From positions 127,745-191,744 of the forward strand of contig PYSS01000070.1 of NCBI GenBank assembly GCA_003049465.1: a stretch of DNA of 64,000 nucleotides, in the 5' to 3' direction. This document shows, in pieces, positions 24,408 through 35,751 of this stretch. This stretch comes from Magnaporthiopsis rhizophila (taxonomy: Eukaryota > Ascomycota > Sordariomycetes > Magnaporthales > Magnaporthaceae). The position numbers and the translations under genes are program-made. The notes beneath the pieces were generated by a model. The model did no database searches and was not told the DNA's origin. It was given only the letters and a program-made list of their open reading frames with translations. Every line of letters starts with the position of its first letter. The stretch's first letter is position 1.

Positions 24408-27400
24408 ATGGGAAGGGGCTCCGTCCGTCGGGCAAGGGAGTCGGCTGGGGCAGGAAAGAGAATGTCAACGAGGTCAACAAGATCCAAGGGCTTGGACTTG
24501 GACTCCCATATACCAGCCTCGCCACCATCATCACGCAAGAGAAAGCCGCCGGCAAGCAGCCCAGGCCGCCCACGCTCCAAACCCTACGTCGAGGACAGCA
24601 CACCGCCGGTGGAGCTAGGCACTCCTGATCTCTCCGGCAGTCTCGATCGTGGCACCGAGCGGGAGGTATCCAGCGGCGCCAGCGCTGAGGTTATTGTCCC
24701 CGAAATCATTGTTAAGACCGACGACATGGAGATATTGGACCTTCAGGAATCGGACGCTCTGTCAACGCCACAGGATGATCTCAGGTGTGTTTTTCTCCCC
24801 ATCTCTATAGTGCCCTCGCCATGTACAAGCCCCACTCTTTCCCATTTGCTGCTTGCTTGTCCCGTCATTTCCGATGCAGTCTTTCATATCCGCTGTGAAA
24901 ACAAGCGGCAACGTTGACAATGCTGTCATCTTGTGTCGCCCTACTACCTCCCGTTGGGAGCACACCAGTCATTTATTCTCTCTCCACCCGTCATGGAAAG
25001 TCGCTTGCCCGTTTTCTCCTTTGATTTCCGGCATCGCGCAACGCATTTCTTGTCGTTTTCCGGTGCAATTATGAATACTTTATATACCTCGCTACATCAG
25101 CACATCATCCGGGCCTTGTCCTTATCGCTGACCTTGGCGCAGTCCATTGCCCATAAATACCGAACCACCATGCCTCTCAAAACAAAATTTGTCGGTCATG
25201 GCGGAAGAAGATGGCAATACGGGGCCGTCGTTCGCGTCGTCCATGTCAGCCTTGAGCGAACAGTCCGATCTCTCATCCGTCCCGTCCTCGCTCTCTAGTA
25301 AAGCCACCACGCCTGTTGACTTGGACGGACCACAGGACATTGCTCCTTCCAGCATCGTAGCTCCCCAAGAAGAGCCGGTACAAGAAGAAGAGGAGACTTG
25401 CGAAGAAAAGCAGGAGCAACGTGAAGAGATAAAAGAAGAGCAGACCGAAGAAGTGCAAGCAGAAGTTTGCAGAAAAACGCGAGAAGAGCAGGAGGAAGAA
25501 CAGGTGACGGGCCAGACACTAAATGAACAGCCTCGGGAAATCTCCGTTCCTCCCGCAAGAACCGAACCTGAGCCCTCCCTGCCCCCTCCACCACGACCAA
25601 TATTCCGTGTTCGGGACGGCGCGAACCGCCGATACGATGTGCGGCCAAAGAACTCCATCCCGACAGACCTTTCGCCGCAGGAATACGCGGTCCAGTGTAT
25701 CGGATCCGCCGAGTCTTCGAGGCTGAACCCTTACGCCTTGCACCAACAGGAGTACCTGATGCTAAGGGATCACATCAGCTTGGCGCAAATAACCACGTAT
25801 CTCAACATACGCAACGGCATTTTGAGACTTTGGATTCGCAACCCAACGATATCCATCACTCGCGAAGAAGCGATCGGCTGCGCCAAGGACAGTCGCTGGT
25901 TTGAAGTAGCAAACCTCTGCTTCGACTGGCTTGTCCGGACGGGATACATCAACTTTGGCTGCTGCGAGATCCGGCAGTCCAGAAAACAACAAGCGTTCAA
26001 GGAGGAAGACTCCACAGACTTAAAGAGGAAAACAGTGGTCGTCATCGGGGCCGGCGTGGCTGGCCTTGGATGTGCTAGACAACTCCACGGCCTGTTCGTG
26101 CAGTATGCTAAGCGCTTCCGCGAACTAGGCGAGCAACCACCCAGGGTTGTGGTTCTGGAGGGAAGGAATCGTGTCGGTGGTAGAGTCTATTCGCGGCCCT
26201 TTCGGACAAGGCCCGCGGTGGAGCCGGCAGCATTCCGTGGGAAACGCTACACGGCGGAGATGGGGGGCATGATTGTCACAGGCTTCGAGAGGGGCAACCC
26301 AATCAACATACTCGTCAGGGGCCAGCTTGGGCTGGCCTACCACGCGCTCAGGTCAGATGCCACACTCATCACCATCTACGACTCGGATGGCAAGCCAGTG
26401 GATACCGCCCGGGATCAGCTTGTCGAAAAGCTGTACAACGACTGCTTAGACCGGGTCAGCGAGTACAAGTGGAAACTTCCCCTGCCCAAGCTCCTTCAGG
26501 GAAACAGAGACCTGATAGACGACGGGAAAGACAGCTTTGCCGAGCTGCACAAGACAATCAGCTACGTGGAGGAGATGACGGCCGCGCAGCCTCACGCGCC
26601 TCCAGTCTCGGAGCAGAACATTGCGCCCAGAGTCGACATGGTGCCGGTATCATCGGACCGTGTGACTGGGAGGATCCACGTTGAGCCGGGAGTGCCAGGG
26701 GCTACCAAAGCTTCGCACAAGGCAAAGCTGATGGGGTGGACACTTCGACAGGGCGTTGGTGAGGACGTAGACGTCGACCTAGACCCTGCGACCAAGGCAC
26801 CTGGCGCGACCCTCGGCTCGGTGCTCGACGATGCTATACTGCAGTACAATAACCTGGTCGACATGTGCCCCCAGGACATACGTCTCGTCAACTGGCACAT
26901 CGCAAACTTGGAATACAGCAATGCCAGAAACCTCAATCAGCTGAGCCTCGAAGGCTGGGATATGGATGTAGGCAACGAGTGGGAAGGGAGGCATTCCATG
27001 ATAGTGGGCGGCTACCAGAGCTTGGCGACTGGTCTTGCTCAATTCCCATCACCTCTGGACATCCAGTACCAAAAGGCGGTACGATCCATAACGGCTCTGC
27101 CGCCAAGTTCCTCGTCCGCGGACGGCGGGGAGCCTCGGGCCGAGGCGGGGGGTCTATACAAACTTAGGTGCGAGGATGGCTCCGTCATCGAGGCCGACTA
27201 CGTTGTCAACTCAATCCCGCTCGGTGTTCTCAAACACGGCGATGTCGAGTTTGACCCGCCGCTCCCCCAGTGGAAAACAGAGGCCATCGAGCGGCTGGGC
27301 TTTGGCGTCCTGAACAAGGTCGTTCTGGTTTATGAAAAGGCATTCTGGGAAGAGGACAAGGATATTTTTGGTGTGCTGCGACAACCGCAGAGCAGGACGA

Positions 27401-28470
27401 GCGTCGACCCCCGAGACTACTCTTCGCGCCGCGGCCGCTTCTTCCAGTGGTTCAACGTGACAAACACTAGCGGGATGCCTACCTTGTTGGCGCTAATGGC
27501 GGGCGACGCAGCTTTTGACACGGAAAAGACGCCCAACGATGAGCTCGTGGTAGAGGCAACGGATGTCCTGCGCTCCATCTTTGGACAGTCGGCCGTCCCT
27601 GAGCCCACCGAGTCGATCGTGACACGGTGGGCGTCGGACAGGTTCGCGCGCGGCAGCTACTCATCCGCCGGACCTATGATGAGACTTGACGACTACGATC
27701 TCATGTCGAGGCCCGTGGGCGATAGGCACTTCTTCGCGGGCGAGCACACGTCCGCCACGCACCCGGCAACGGTACATGGAGCGTACCTATCTGGTCTCCG
27801 GGCGGCCTCGGAGGTCGTCAACGCGATCCTCGGGCCGATCGAGGTGCAGCGGCCACTCATAGTCCCCAAGGAGTCGGCGGCGTCAACGCTAAAGCGCAAG
27901 GCGGCAGAGGTGGCCCGGGACCCGCGGAAAGAGGCCCTCGACGCGTACGAGATTCGGCTGTGGGAACACATGCGGAGCCGGCTGGGCGACTACCCGCTCG
28001 AGCCTCACAAGATGACGACTAAAGCGCATATACTCTTTACTAAGGCCAACTTTGAGGCGGCGAGGCAGAAGTGCCTGGATGGACGGCGGCCCGGCAAGGC
28101 GCCGCCATCGGCGAGCGAGGTGCGGTCCATGGCGGCCAAGATGTGGAACGCGGCGGGCGAGGAGGAGCGGAGGCCGTTTGTCGAGCGGGTCGCACTGCTC
28201 AAGGAGCAGCACGCCGTGGCGGTGCGCGAGTACGTGGCCAAGGCCGAAGAGTACGGCCGCCAGGCCGCCGAGATCACGACCGAGTACGAGAAGGAGAACC
28301 CCAGGCCTGTGTTCCCCGAGGATGCGGCGGCGGCGGCGGCGACTGGCACAAACACTACCCCGGTCGCGTCTGGCTCGGCGTCTCCAGCCACAACCGAGGG
28401 TCGGCGGGCAAAGAAGACGTCGATCGGCAGATACACGGAGCCCGGCGACGAGGTGGTCATAACCGACTGA
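24408..28470 (+). CDS. LSD1/KDM1-type histone lysine demethylase (SWIRM, amine oxidase, HMG box)
   Basis: FAD-dependent nuclear amine oxidase predicted to demethylate histone lysines; fungal relatives include Aspergillus KdmA. Exons 24408-24784 and 25143-28470 are joined by a 358 nt intron (GTGTGT...GCGCAG, phase 2), giving 1234 aa. Domains: disordered, basic N-terminus; acidic Glu/Gln-rich stretch about 200-265; SWIRM domain about 295-400 (SIPTDLSPQEYAVQCIGSAE onward); FAD-binding VIGAGVAGLGCA near 426; a second FAD segment GEHTSATHPATVHGAY near 990. The catalytic lysine equivalent of human LSD1 K661 is in FGVLNKVVL (about Lys850). The C-terminal HMG-box-like region is about 1078-1165; this addition is characteristic of fungal LSD1 proteins. 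The first exon is less certain than the rest: translation could also start at ATG 25198 (MAEEDGN), giving a shorter form that keeps every domain. Confidence 0.88.
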
Positions 28471-28837
28471 GCAGTGGTGGCCACTTCGTTGCTCGGATAA
28501 TCACGCAACGAATGACCTCTGCCTCGTTTAATCCTAAGAGAAGGGGATGGATGGTCTTGTTATCGATCGACTGTACATGGTGCTACCCCTGATTTTGAGC
28601 ATATCCGTTGGTATTTAGTCGGTTTCCTTTCGTTTCCCCCTTGGCGAATCCTGCCCTTTGCATATAACAAAAGCGTATTTTCCAACATACGCATGCCCCC
28701 GTCCTTTTTACACGCACCGTTGGGACGAAGCAGGGAATTGGGGGACGGTGCTACATTTTGTGGGAATATATATCCTTGTCCCAAACTCGGGTTTTAGAGC
28801 CTCAGGCGGCTACATGTACGGGATGGCGCAATAGTGC

Positions 28838-28891
<54 letters not shown>

Positions 28892-28908
28892 GTTTTTTTT
28901 TTTTTTTT

Positions 28909-28942
<34 letters not shown>

Positions 28943-29694
28943 TTTGTTGGTCTGGTTGCTTTCTGTTGCTTGGCTTTCGCTATCATTTTGCTACCGAATC
29001 CTCTGATCTACGCACTTGCTTTGGTCCGGCGTCAGGTTTGCAGTCCCTAGATGGCGGAAGTAGGGGCGAGAAGAGTACGAGCTAGCTGCTTTATGGACGT
29101 GAGTTGCATGGACGATGTCCGCCTGGTGTATGGCCTATGCAATGCCTGCGTTTTTGTCTTGGCGTCTCTTGTTGGTTTATATTCTTTGGTCGATAAATGG
29201 TAATAGTCCCCAGCGTGTCCAGTGGTGTGACGCCATGCGCCTGGAAACACCACCTAGGTACCTAGTGCCCAGGGCCCGCCATAGGACGCATGTGGAAGGA
29301 AGGCAGCAGACGGATGGGATGCAACGAGCACGAACGCCTAGATTGGAAGCCCAGGGCGGAGAATGCAGAAGGTCAGTACAAGAAAGTTAACCACAAAATA
29401 GATGAATGACTAGGTCTAATCGTCTCCATCACATCGATGCGTAGGTATGTATCCAATACCATCCACGTCTTTATTTCTACGGCGTTGGCAACACAGCACA
29501 AGGCGAGGTGCATGGTTGCCGGAACAAAAAAGAACACATGCCTTTGTACAAAGTGAAGATGCTTTTCGGCGGCAACGAGGGATTCCGCTCCTTTCCCCCC
29601 GTGTTCCACTTTTAATGGTCTAGGGAAGCCAGCGGACGAGTCCCACCACATATCTACAGCTTCACACCACCAAACCCTCCCTAGATTACCCACT
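28471..29694. other. Convergent 3' spacer between the LSD1-type gene and ATP3
   Basis: It holds the 3' ends of both genes. Its striking part is a T-rich tract at 28839-28941 (52 T, GG, 16 T, G, 32 T). A CCTAGGTACCTAG palindrome is at 29253-29265. No gene is supported. Confidence 0.6.
28839..28941. repeat. Interrupted poly-T tract of about 103 nt
   Basis: T52, then GG, T16, G, T32. It is the longest homopolymer-like block in the window. No flanking target-site duplication was found that would make it the tail of a retroposed copy on the minus strand. Confidence 0.9.
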
Positions 29695-31070
29695 TTACAT
29701 GTCCTCGGAAGCGGTGGCACCAGTGATGATCTCGACCAGCTCACCAGTGATGACGGCTTGACGGGTCCGGTTGAAGAGAATCTGGTACTTGTTGATCATA
29801 TCGCCGGCGTTCTTGGAGGCATTCTACAAAAAAGGGGCATAAAGCGTCAATATCATGGAAGGGCCGCCGGTCTCCGCTATCATGAGCAGTATTGAGAAAG
29901 GGTTCAGGGGATCTAGTGTCAAAACTCACGTCCATGGCGTTGCGACGGGCAGACTGCTCGCAGGCGTGGCCCTCAGCCAGAGCCCAGTAGAGCGAGTTGG
30001 CCAGAGCGTACTCGCGCAGGTTGGGGAGGAGCTCCTCATCGACCTCGAAGGCGGAGAAGTTGGCTGCGCATGGAGAAAAAAGATAGGTAAGCAAAAATGG
30101 GTAAGCACGAAAACGTCTGGGCGAAGAGATGGACACGGTATAGGCTTACGCGAAGCGGCAATGGCCTCCTCGGAAAAGGCCTCCACAACGGTGGGCTCGT
30201 AGCTCTGGGCGTTCAGGAACTTGTTGTAGTAGATCTTGATGCTCTTGTAGTCGCCGGGCAGCTGGACGATCTGGTCGGCGATGGCCTGGGCGTCGGCGAA
30301 GGTGGGAATGTCCTTGCCGACACCGGCGAAGCTGAGCTGGATGGCCTTTGCGTTGGTGCGGCTCAGCTGGGACTTGCACTTCTCGCCGATGATGGCGAGG
30401 TCGAAGTTGGCGCCCTCGGCGGACAGCCTGCGGACGGTGCGGGAGAGACCCGAGTGGATGCCGCCGCACAGGCCCTTGTCGGAGCTGCAGATGACGAGCA
30501 GGTCCTTCTTGTCCTCGGCCTCGAGCGGCTTGGTCTGGGCCGAGTCGAAGACCTGGTTGGACGTCTGGCCGTACTTGCGGCTGTCGAACATGGCGCGCTG
30601 GGCGCGGTTGAGCTTGGTCGACGCAACGATCTTCATCGTCTTGGTGATCTTCTCGATGTTCTTGATCGACTTGAGGCGGCCCTCGATCTCGCGCAGCGTG
30701 GCGTAGGTCGCCGCGTTGGAGCCGCCGGCGATGGCCCTGCGTGGGGGGTTGCAATTTGCCGCATCGTCAATACCGGTCTTCTCACAGCCCTGTCTCCTCC
30801 CCTTCGCCCAGCCCGGCCCGGCCCAGCCCTACCCGACCCAATCCACCACCACTACAGAGCTCCCGCAGGGAAGCTGTGATCGCATCCCGCCACCAGCCCT
30901 CCGTTGCGTCGGCACCAGGCCGTCGCCCATTGTCACCAGCTCCCCTCCATGTCTTCCTACTTCCGCATCGCCGAGTGCAACAGGGTGGTTGTGTTCGCCC
31001 GCTCCGAAACTTACCGAGAAGGAGCCGCAGCCGCAGCTCGCAGAGCTGGCCTGGCAGCCCTCGACAGCAT
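29695..31070 (-). CDS. atp3: Mitochondrial F1Fo ATP synthase subunit gamma
   Basis: Central-stalk rotor subunit of F1, in the mitochondrial matrix. Minus-strand exons: 31070-31015, 30736-30150, 30063-29930 and 29823-29695, giving 301 aa. Donors are GTAAGT, GTAAGC and GTGAGT; acceptors are CGCAG, CGCAG and TGTAG. Exon 1 encodes MLSRAARPALRAAAAAPSR, a textbook Arg/Ala-rich presequence without acidic residues. The mature part starts near YATLREIEGRLKSIKNIEKI, the N-terminal gamma helix. KIVASTKLNRAQ, SSDKGLCGGIHSGLSR and the conserved C-terminal helix (NASKNAGDMINKYQILFNR, then RQAVITGELVEIITGA) complete the family pattern. The intron joins give AIAAS-P-NFSAFEVDEE and RRNAMD-NASKNAG. The first intron (278 nt) nearly separates targeting peptide from mature protein. 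The gene is divergent from TOP1. Confidence 0.94.
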
Positions 31071-32500
31071 CGTGGTCGTGTGAAAAAAGGGCGAAAAAAA
31101 GGGAGGGGAGCCTCTGCCGACGGTGGCTCACTTCACCGCGATTGATTTGAGCCAATTGATCGGTTTGCGATCAATCGAGGCAGCAAGAGTGGAGAGATAA
31201 ACGCCGTCAATTGCACTGGAGGTTCTTGCACCTTTTTTTCGACATCGTACCGCAGGGCCCGGTCCCGGCAAACTCCATTCCCCTCACCCAATCAGGGGGA
31301 TTCGGCGGTCCCCGTCACGTGATAAAACCACTCGCCAGGACGCAAAATCTGGGGATAGGTTGTCTGTTGGTAGCCGCGTCAGCCAGATATGCATTATGAT
31401 TGGCATCCCCAAATTGATTTTATTTTTCCTGCTTAAGATCCAATGCACGATTACTACCTCACATCTACGGACAAAGGATGTACTAAGGTAGATAAGTGGG
31501 AGAAAAGCAGGTAGGTAGCAGTGAACACCGACTATGGGGGCACCGATTAGCACGGGTCGCGGACCAAGACTTCCAATGTTATTTCGTCAGCGTAGGTCCC
31601 GCCTCACCACCAACCCTGGTCGCTCGAGTCTCACGCACCCTCGTCCCTCTCAGCCTATCAGGTCGCTCGCTCTCTCCCCAAAAGAGCGCGGCGCCGTCCT
31701 CCACAACCACCTGGCCCTGCAAGTCCACTCTCTGCTCCGCCAGTGTGCCACCGTGCCTCAGCTCCTTGCCGCCCATCTGCTGGGCTTATTCGTGCATTAA
31801 GTTCGCCCTGCGTTTGGCCTTTGTTAACGCTGTGGGGCTGGGTTGCCCAGAGGCCTAGAGCCAGCCACAAGTGCCCGAAAGACGAGCACGCACGCCCATA
31901 TGGGTCCTGCAGCGACGCGTGAGGCAGGAAATCCCCCCCAAGTCAGCCAAAAAGTTACTGACTGCATTGCATCCATTCCAATGAGACTTCCCTCCCGCCC
32001 TGCCGGGGAACACGGTACTTCCTGGTCCGCATGCTCGTCTTGTTCTTTTCCTCCTCCATTAATTTTACCCACTCTCGTTCTCAAATAGATTTCGTCCTGC
32101 TCTGAGATTCCTTTCACCTTCATAAACTCAAGCGTTGTTGCGTATTCGCCTCTTCTTTCTTCGGTTATTCACAAATTTTTTTAGCCTTGCTTATTTTTTT
32201 TCTTTCTTGCTCGCCGGCTCCGCTGACCCTTGGCCTTGACGATACCTTCCTTGTCTTTTCGTCTCTACCTAGCCTGCCTTGAAATACCCACTCACGGCAA
32301 ACTCTTCCCTGGACCGACGCCTGTGCTCCCCAAGCAGCGGACTTTTTTTTTTTTTTTTCTTTTTTTTTTCCTCCGCGTTTTCCTGCCGCCAGCCGTCGGG
32401 ATTCGTCCTGTGCATCGCCGTCACCCATCTCGCATCGATCGCGTTTTCGCTTCGCATCACCTTCTTTTTGCCCACGTTCAACCCACCCTCTCTCTTCGCC
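31071..32500. other. Divergent upstream region of ATP3 and TOP1
   Basis: 1.43 kb between two start codons. Near TOP1 it is strongly pyrimidine-rich on the plus strand, with long T runs separated by a C (about 32341-32369), as is common in fungal leaders. No gene is supported. Confidence 0.6.
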
Positions 32501-35500
32501 ATGTCGACCGAAAGCTCCGACGATGACATGCCCTTGTCACGTTCAAATGGCCATGGTGAGTCGTGTCTCTTGTTCGCCTCGGGTTGCCTCGTGTGCGCCA
32601 GAGCCCTGTCAGACGGACGCCTTGCGCCTGCCCTGCCTAGCTGCCTTAACACCGACGTGTCATAATTCACTTTTTCCGCGCCCTGCTCTCGGCGCAGCGC
32701 ACCCTTCCACGGCCCAGCAACCCTCCGAGACTAACCAGCTTTCTTTACCAGTGTCCGCGGCTCGAATTAGCAAGGCAGAGGATAGCGAGATGGACAAGAC
32801 CTTTGTTAAGGGAAAGGTTGCCCCAGTCTCGATCCGCAACGGACCAGTCACCGACGATCCTATGGACGTCGATGGCCAAACGAACGGCGCATCGAAGCGG
32901 AAGTCGCGATCCTCGCTGGGCAACAAGCCAGTTAACTACAAGGATGCCTCGGACGATAGCGACGACGGCGCACCCTTGGTATGCTCGCCTTTGACGGGCT
33001 TGTGCTGGAGCAGCCAGCCGGTATTACACTCGAGGACATTTCGCTGACCTAATGTTCACTCTGTGTTCAGGCCAAGCGTCAAAAGGCGAACCATCGTGCG
33101 GCAGATAGCGATGATGACGATGTGCCTCTAAGTAAGAGGGCCAAATTGCCTCCATCCATCTACGAAACCCGTCTTCCCGACGACTCCAACTCCGACGACG
33201 ATGAGCCCTTGAACCTGAAGATGGCCAAGAAGAAGGCTGCCATCGAGAAGAAGGCCAGCAGTGAGGCCAAGGCCATCCGTGCCAACGAGGCCAAGTCCAG
33301 GAGAATGAGCGTCAAGAAGGAGCAGGAGGATGATTCCGATGACGAACCGTTAGCCAAGGCCAAGGCCAAACCAGCTGCGAAACGCCAATCCAACGGAACC
33401 TCGTCCGCCAAAAAGACGAACGGTGTCAAAAAGGCCGATTCGGACTCGGACGAGCCTCTCTCCAAGGCGAAGAAGCCAGCAGCTAAAGGCAAAGCGATTC
33501 ACGCAAAATCCACCGCTGCATCCAAGAAGGTTACGCCAGCGAAGAAGGGCTCGTCAGTCAAGAAGGAGGCTAAGCAGGAGAGCGAGGAGGCTGAGGGCGG
33601 AGATGAAGAGGAAGAGGAGTATCGCTGGTGGGACGCCCCAAAGAAGGAGGACGACAGCATCAAGTGGACGAACCTCGAGCACAACGGCGTCATGTTTCCA
33701 CCTCCGTACGAGCCGCTGCCCAAGAACGTCAAGCTTCTCTACGACTCAGTCCCGCTTGAGCTTCACGTGGAGGCCGAGGAAGTGGCTACATTCTACGGAT
33801 CCATGCTGAATTCCGAGGTCAACACAAAGAATCCGACATTCAACAAGAACTTCTTCAATGGCTTCAAGGAGAAACTCAAGCAGACCGGGGGCGCCAAGGA
33901 CAAAAAGGGCAACAAGGTCGACGTCAAGGAATTCGAAAAGCTGGACTTCCAACCCATCTTCGCTCATTACCAGGCCATGAGCGAGGCCAAGAAGGCCAGG
34001 TCCAAGGAGGAGAAGAAGTTGGACAAGGAGGAGCGTGACAAGCTGGAGGAGCCCTTCAAGTTCTGCAAGTGGGACGGCCGGAAAGAGAAGGTTGGCAACT
34101 TCCGTGTTGAGCCTCCCGGGCTGTTCCGTGGCCGTGGCGAGCACCCCAAGACGGGCACCATCAAGGAGCGCGTCATGCCGGAGCAGGTCACCATCAACAT
34201 CGGCAAGGGCGCCCCGGTGCCCGCAGCGCCTCCCGGCCACAAGTGGAAGGCGGTCCAGCATGACAACAAGGCAACGTGGCTCGCCATGTGGCAGGAGAAT
34301 GTAAACGGAAACTACAAGTACGTCATGCTCGCCGCGAACAGCGCCGTCAAGGGCCAGGCCGACTTCAAGAAGTTCGAGAAGGCCAGGGAGCTCAAGAAGC
34401 ACATTGACAAGATCCGCCGCGACTATACCAAGGACCTGCGGAGTGAGGTCATGGCAGATCGCCAGCGGGCCACAGCCATGTACTTCATCGACAAGCTCGC
34501 GCTGAGAGCCGGAAACGAGAAGGACACGGAGAACGAGGCCGAGACCGTCGGCTGCTGCTCTCTCAAGTTCGAGAACGTCACGCTCGTGCCGCCCAACACT
34601 GTCTATCTTGACTTCTTGGGTAAAGACAGCATTCGCTTTGAGCAGGAGGTCGAGGTCGAGCCTCAGGTCTTCAAGAATTTGAAGATGTTCAAGAAGCCTC
34701 CGAAGGAAGAGGGAGATGACATTTTTGACAGGCTGAACGTAAGAAACACACTGACACTAGAGGTCTGTCAATTTGTGACCTCGGTTGCTGACACAATTGC
34801 ATCTAGACGTCCCAACTCAACAAGCATCTGTCGAGCTACATGACGGGTCTGACTGCCAAGGTCTTCCGTACCTACAACGCCTCGTACACCATGTCAACTC
34901 TTCTGCAGGAGCTGGACGGCCCCAAGATCGCCAAGATGACCGACGCTGAGAAGCTCAAGGCGTACAACGACTGCAACCGCAGGGTCGCCATCCTGTGTAA
35001 CCACAAGCGCTCAGCACCCACGTCACACGGGGCGCAGATGGAGAAGCTCGGCGACAGGATCAAGGGCCAGAAGTACCAGAAATGGCGCACCAAGATGATG
35101 ATACTTGATCTTGATCCTAAGCAGAAGAAGAAGAAGGGTGCCGACTTCTTCCAGCGAGAGGAAGAGCTGACGGACGAGTGGGTCAAGTCGCACCAGCAGT
35201 TCCTCGTCGAGGAGAAGAAGACGGCCATCACCAAGAAGTTCGAGAGGGACAACGAGAAGCTCGTCAAGGAGGGCGGCAAGAAGATGCCCGACAAGGAGCT
35301 CAAAGAGCGCCTTAAGGTGGCATCGGAGCTCGAGGCCAAGTTCAAGAAGGAGAACAAGACCCACAAGGTCGAGGCCGAGGGCCGCGGCATCACGGTCGAA
35401 AAGCTCGAGGCAAACATTGAGAAGATCGAGGAACGTATACGGAACCTCGAGATCCAGGCAGCTGACCGTGACGGCAACAAAGAAGTTGCGCTGGGCACGT

Positions 35501-35751
35501 CCAAGATCGTGAGTATTTCCTTTTTGCAGATGTGATTCTCACTGCCATGTGCGCCCCTTGGCGCTATGCGAATCCATTGCATCAGAAAATGGCTAACATG
35601 CATGGCACAGAACTACATCGATCCCCGCCTCACTGTGGTCTTTTGCAACAAGGCCAAGGTCGGCATCGAGAAGTTCTTCTCCAAGACCCTGAGAGACAAG
35701 TTCAACTGGGCCATCCAGTCGGTTGGAGACGATGCCGAGTGGGAATTCTAG
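32501..35751 (+). CDS. top1: DNA topoisomerase I (type IB)
   Basis: Nuclear enzyme that relaxes supercoils through a 3'-phosphotyrosyl intermediate. Exons 32501-32555, 32698-32978, 33071-34738, 34807-35508 and 35611-35751 give 948 aa. All five expected catalytic residues are visible: Arg591 in LALRAGNEK, Lys630 in FLGKDSIRF, Arg689 in FRTYNASYT, His734 in CNHKRSAP and Tyr904 in NYIDPRL, the last just after the fourth intron. The core starts near EEYRWWDAP (about residue 200), and a Lys/Glu-rich coiled linker precedes the Tyr exon. The N-terminal 190 residues are charged and disordered, with six copies of an acidic-Ser/PL/basic motif. Introns have ordinary donors (GTGAGT, GTATGC, GTAAGA, GTGAGT). 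Exon 3 begins at AAKRQKAN-like sequence after TTCAG; its junction splits one of the repeated motifs. Confidence 0.94.

Noticed and set aside
28839..28941. Poly-T block as the tail of a minus-strand retroposon
   Set aside because: No recognisable element body and no flanking duplication could be found.
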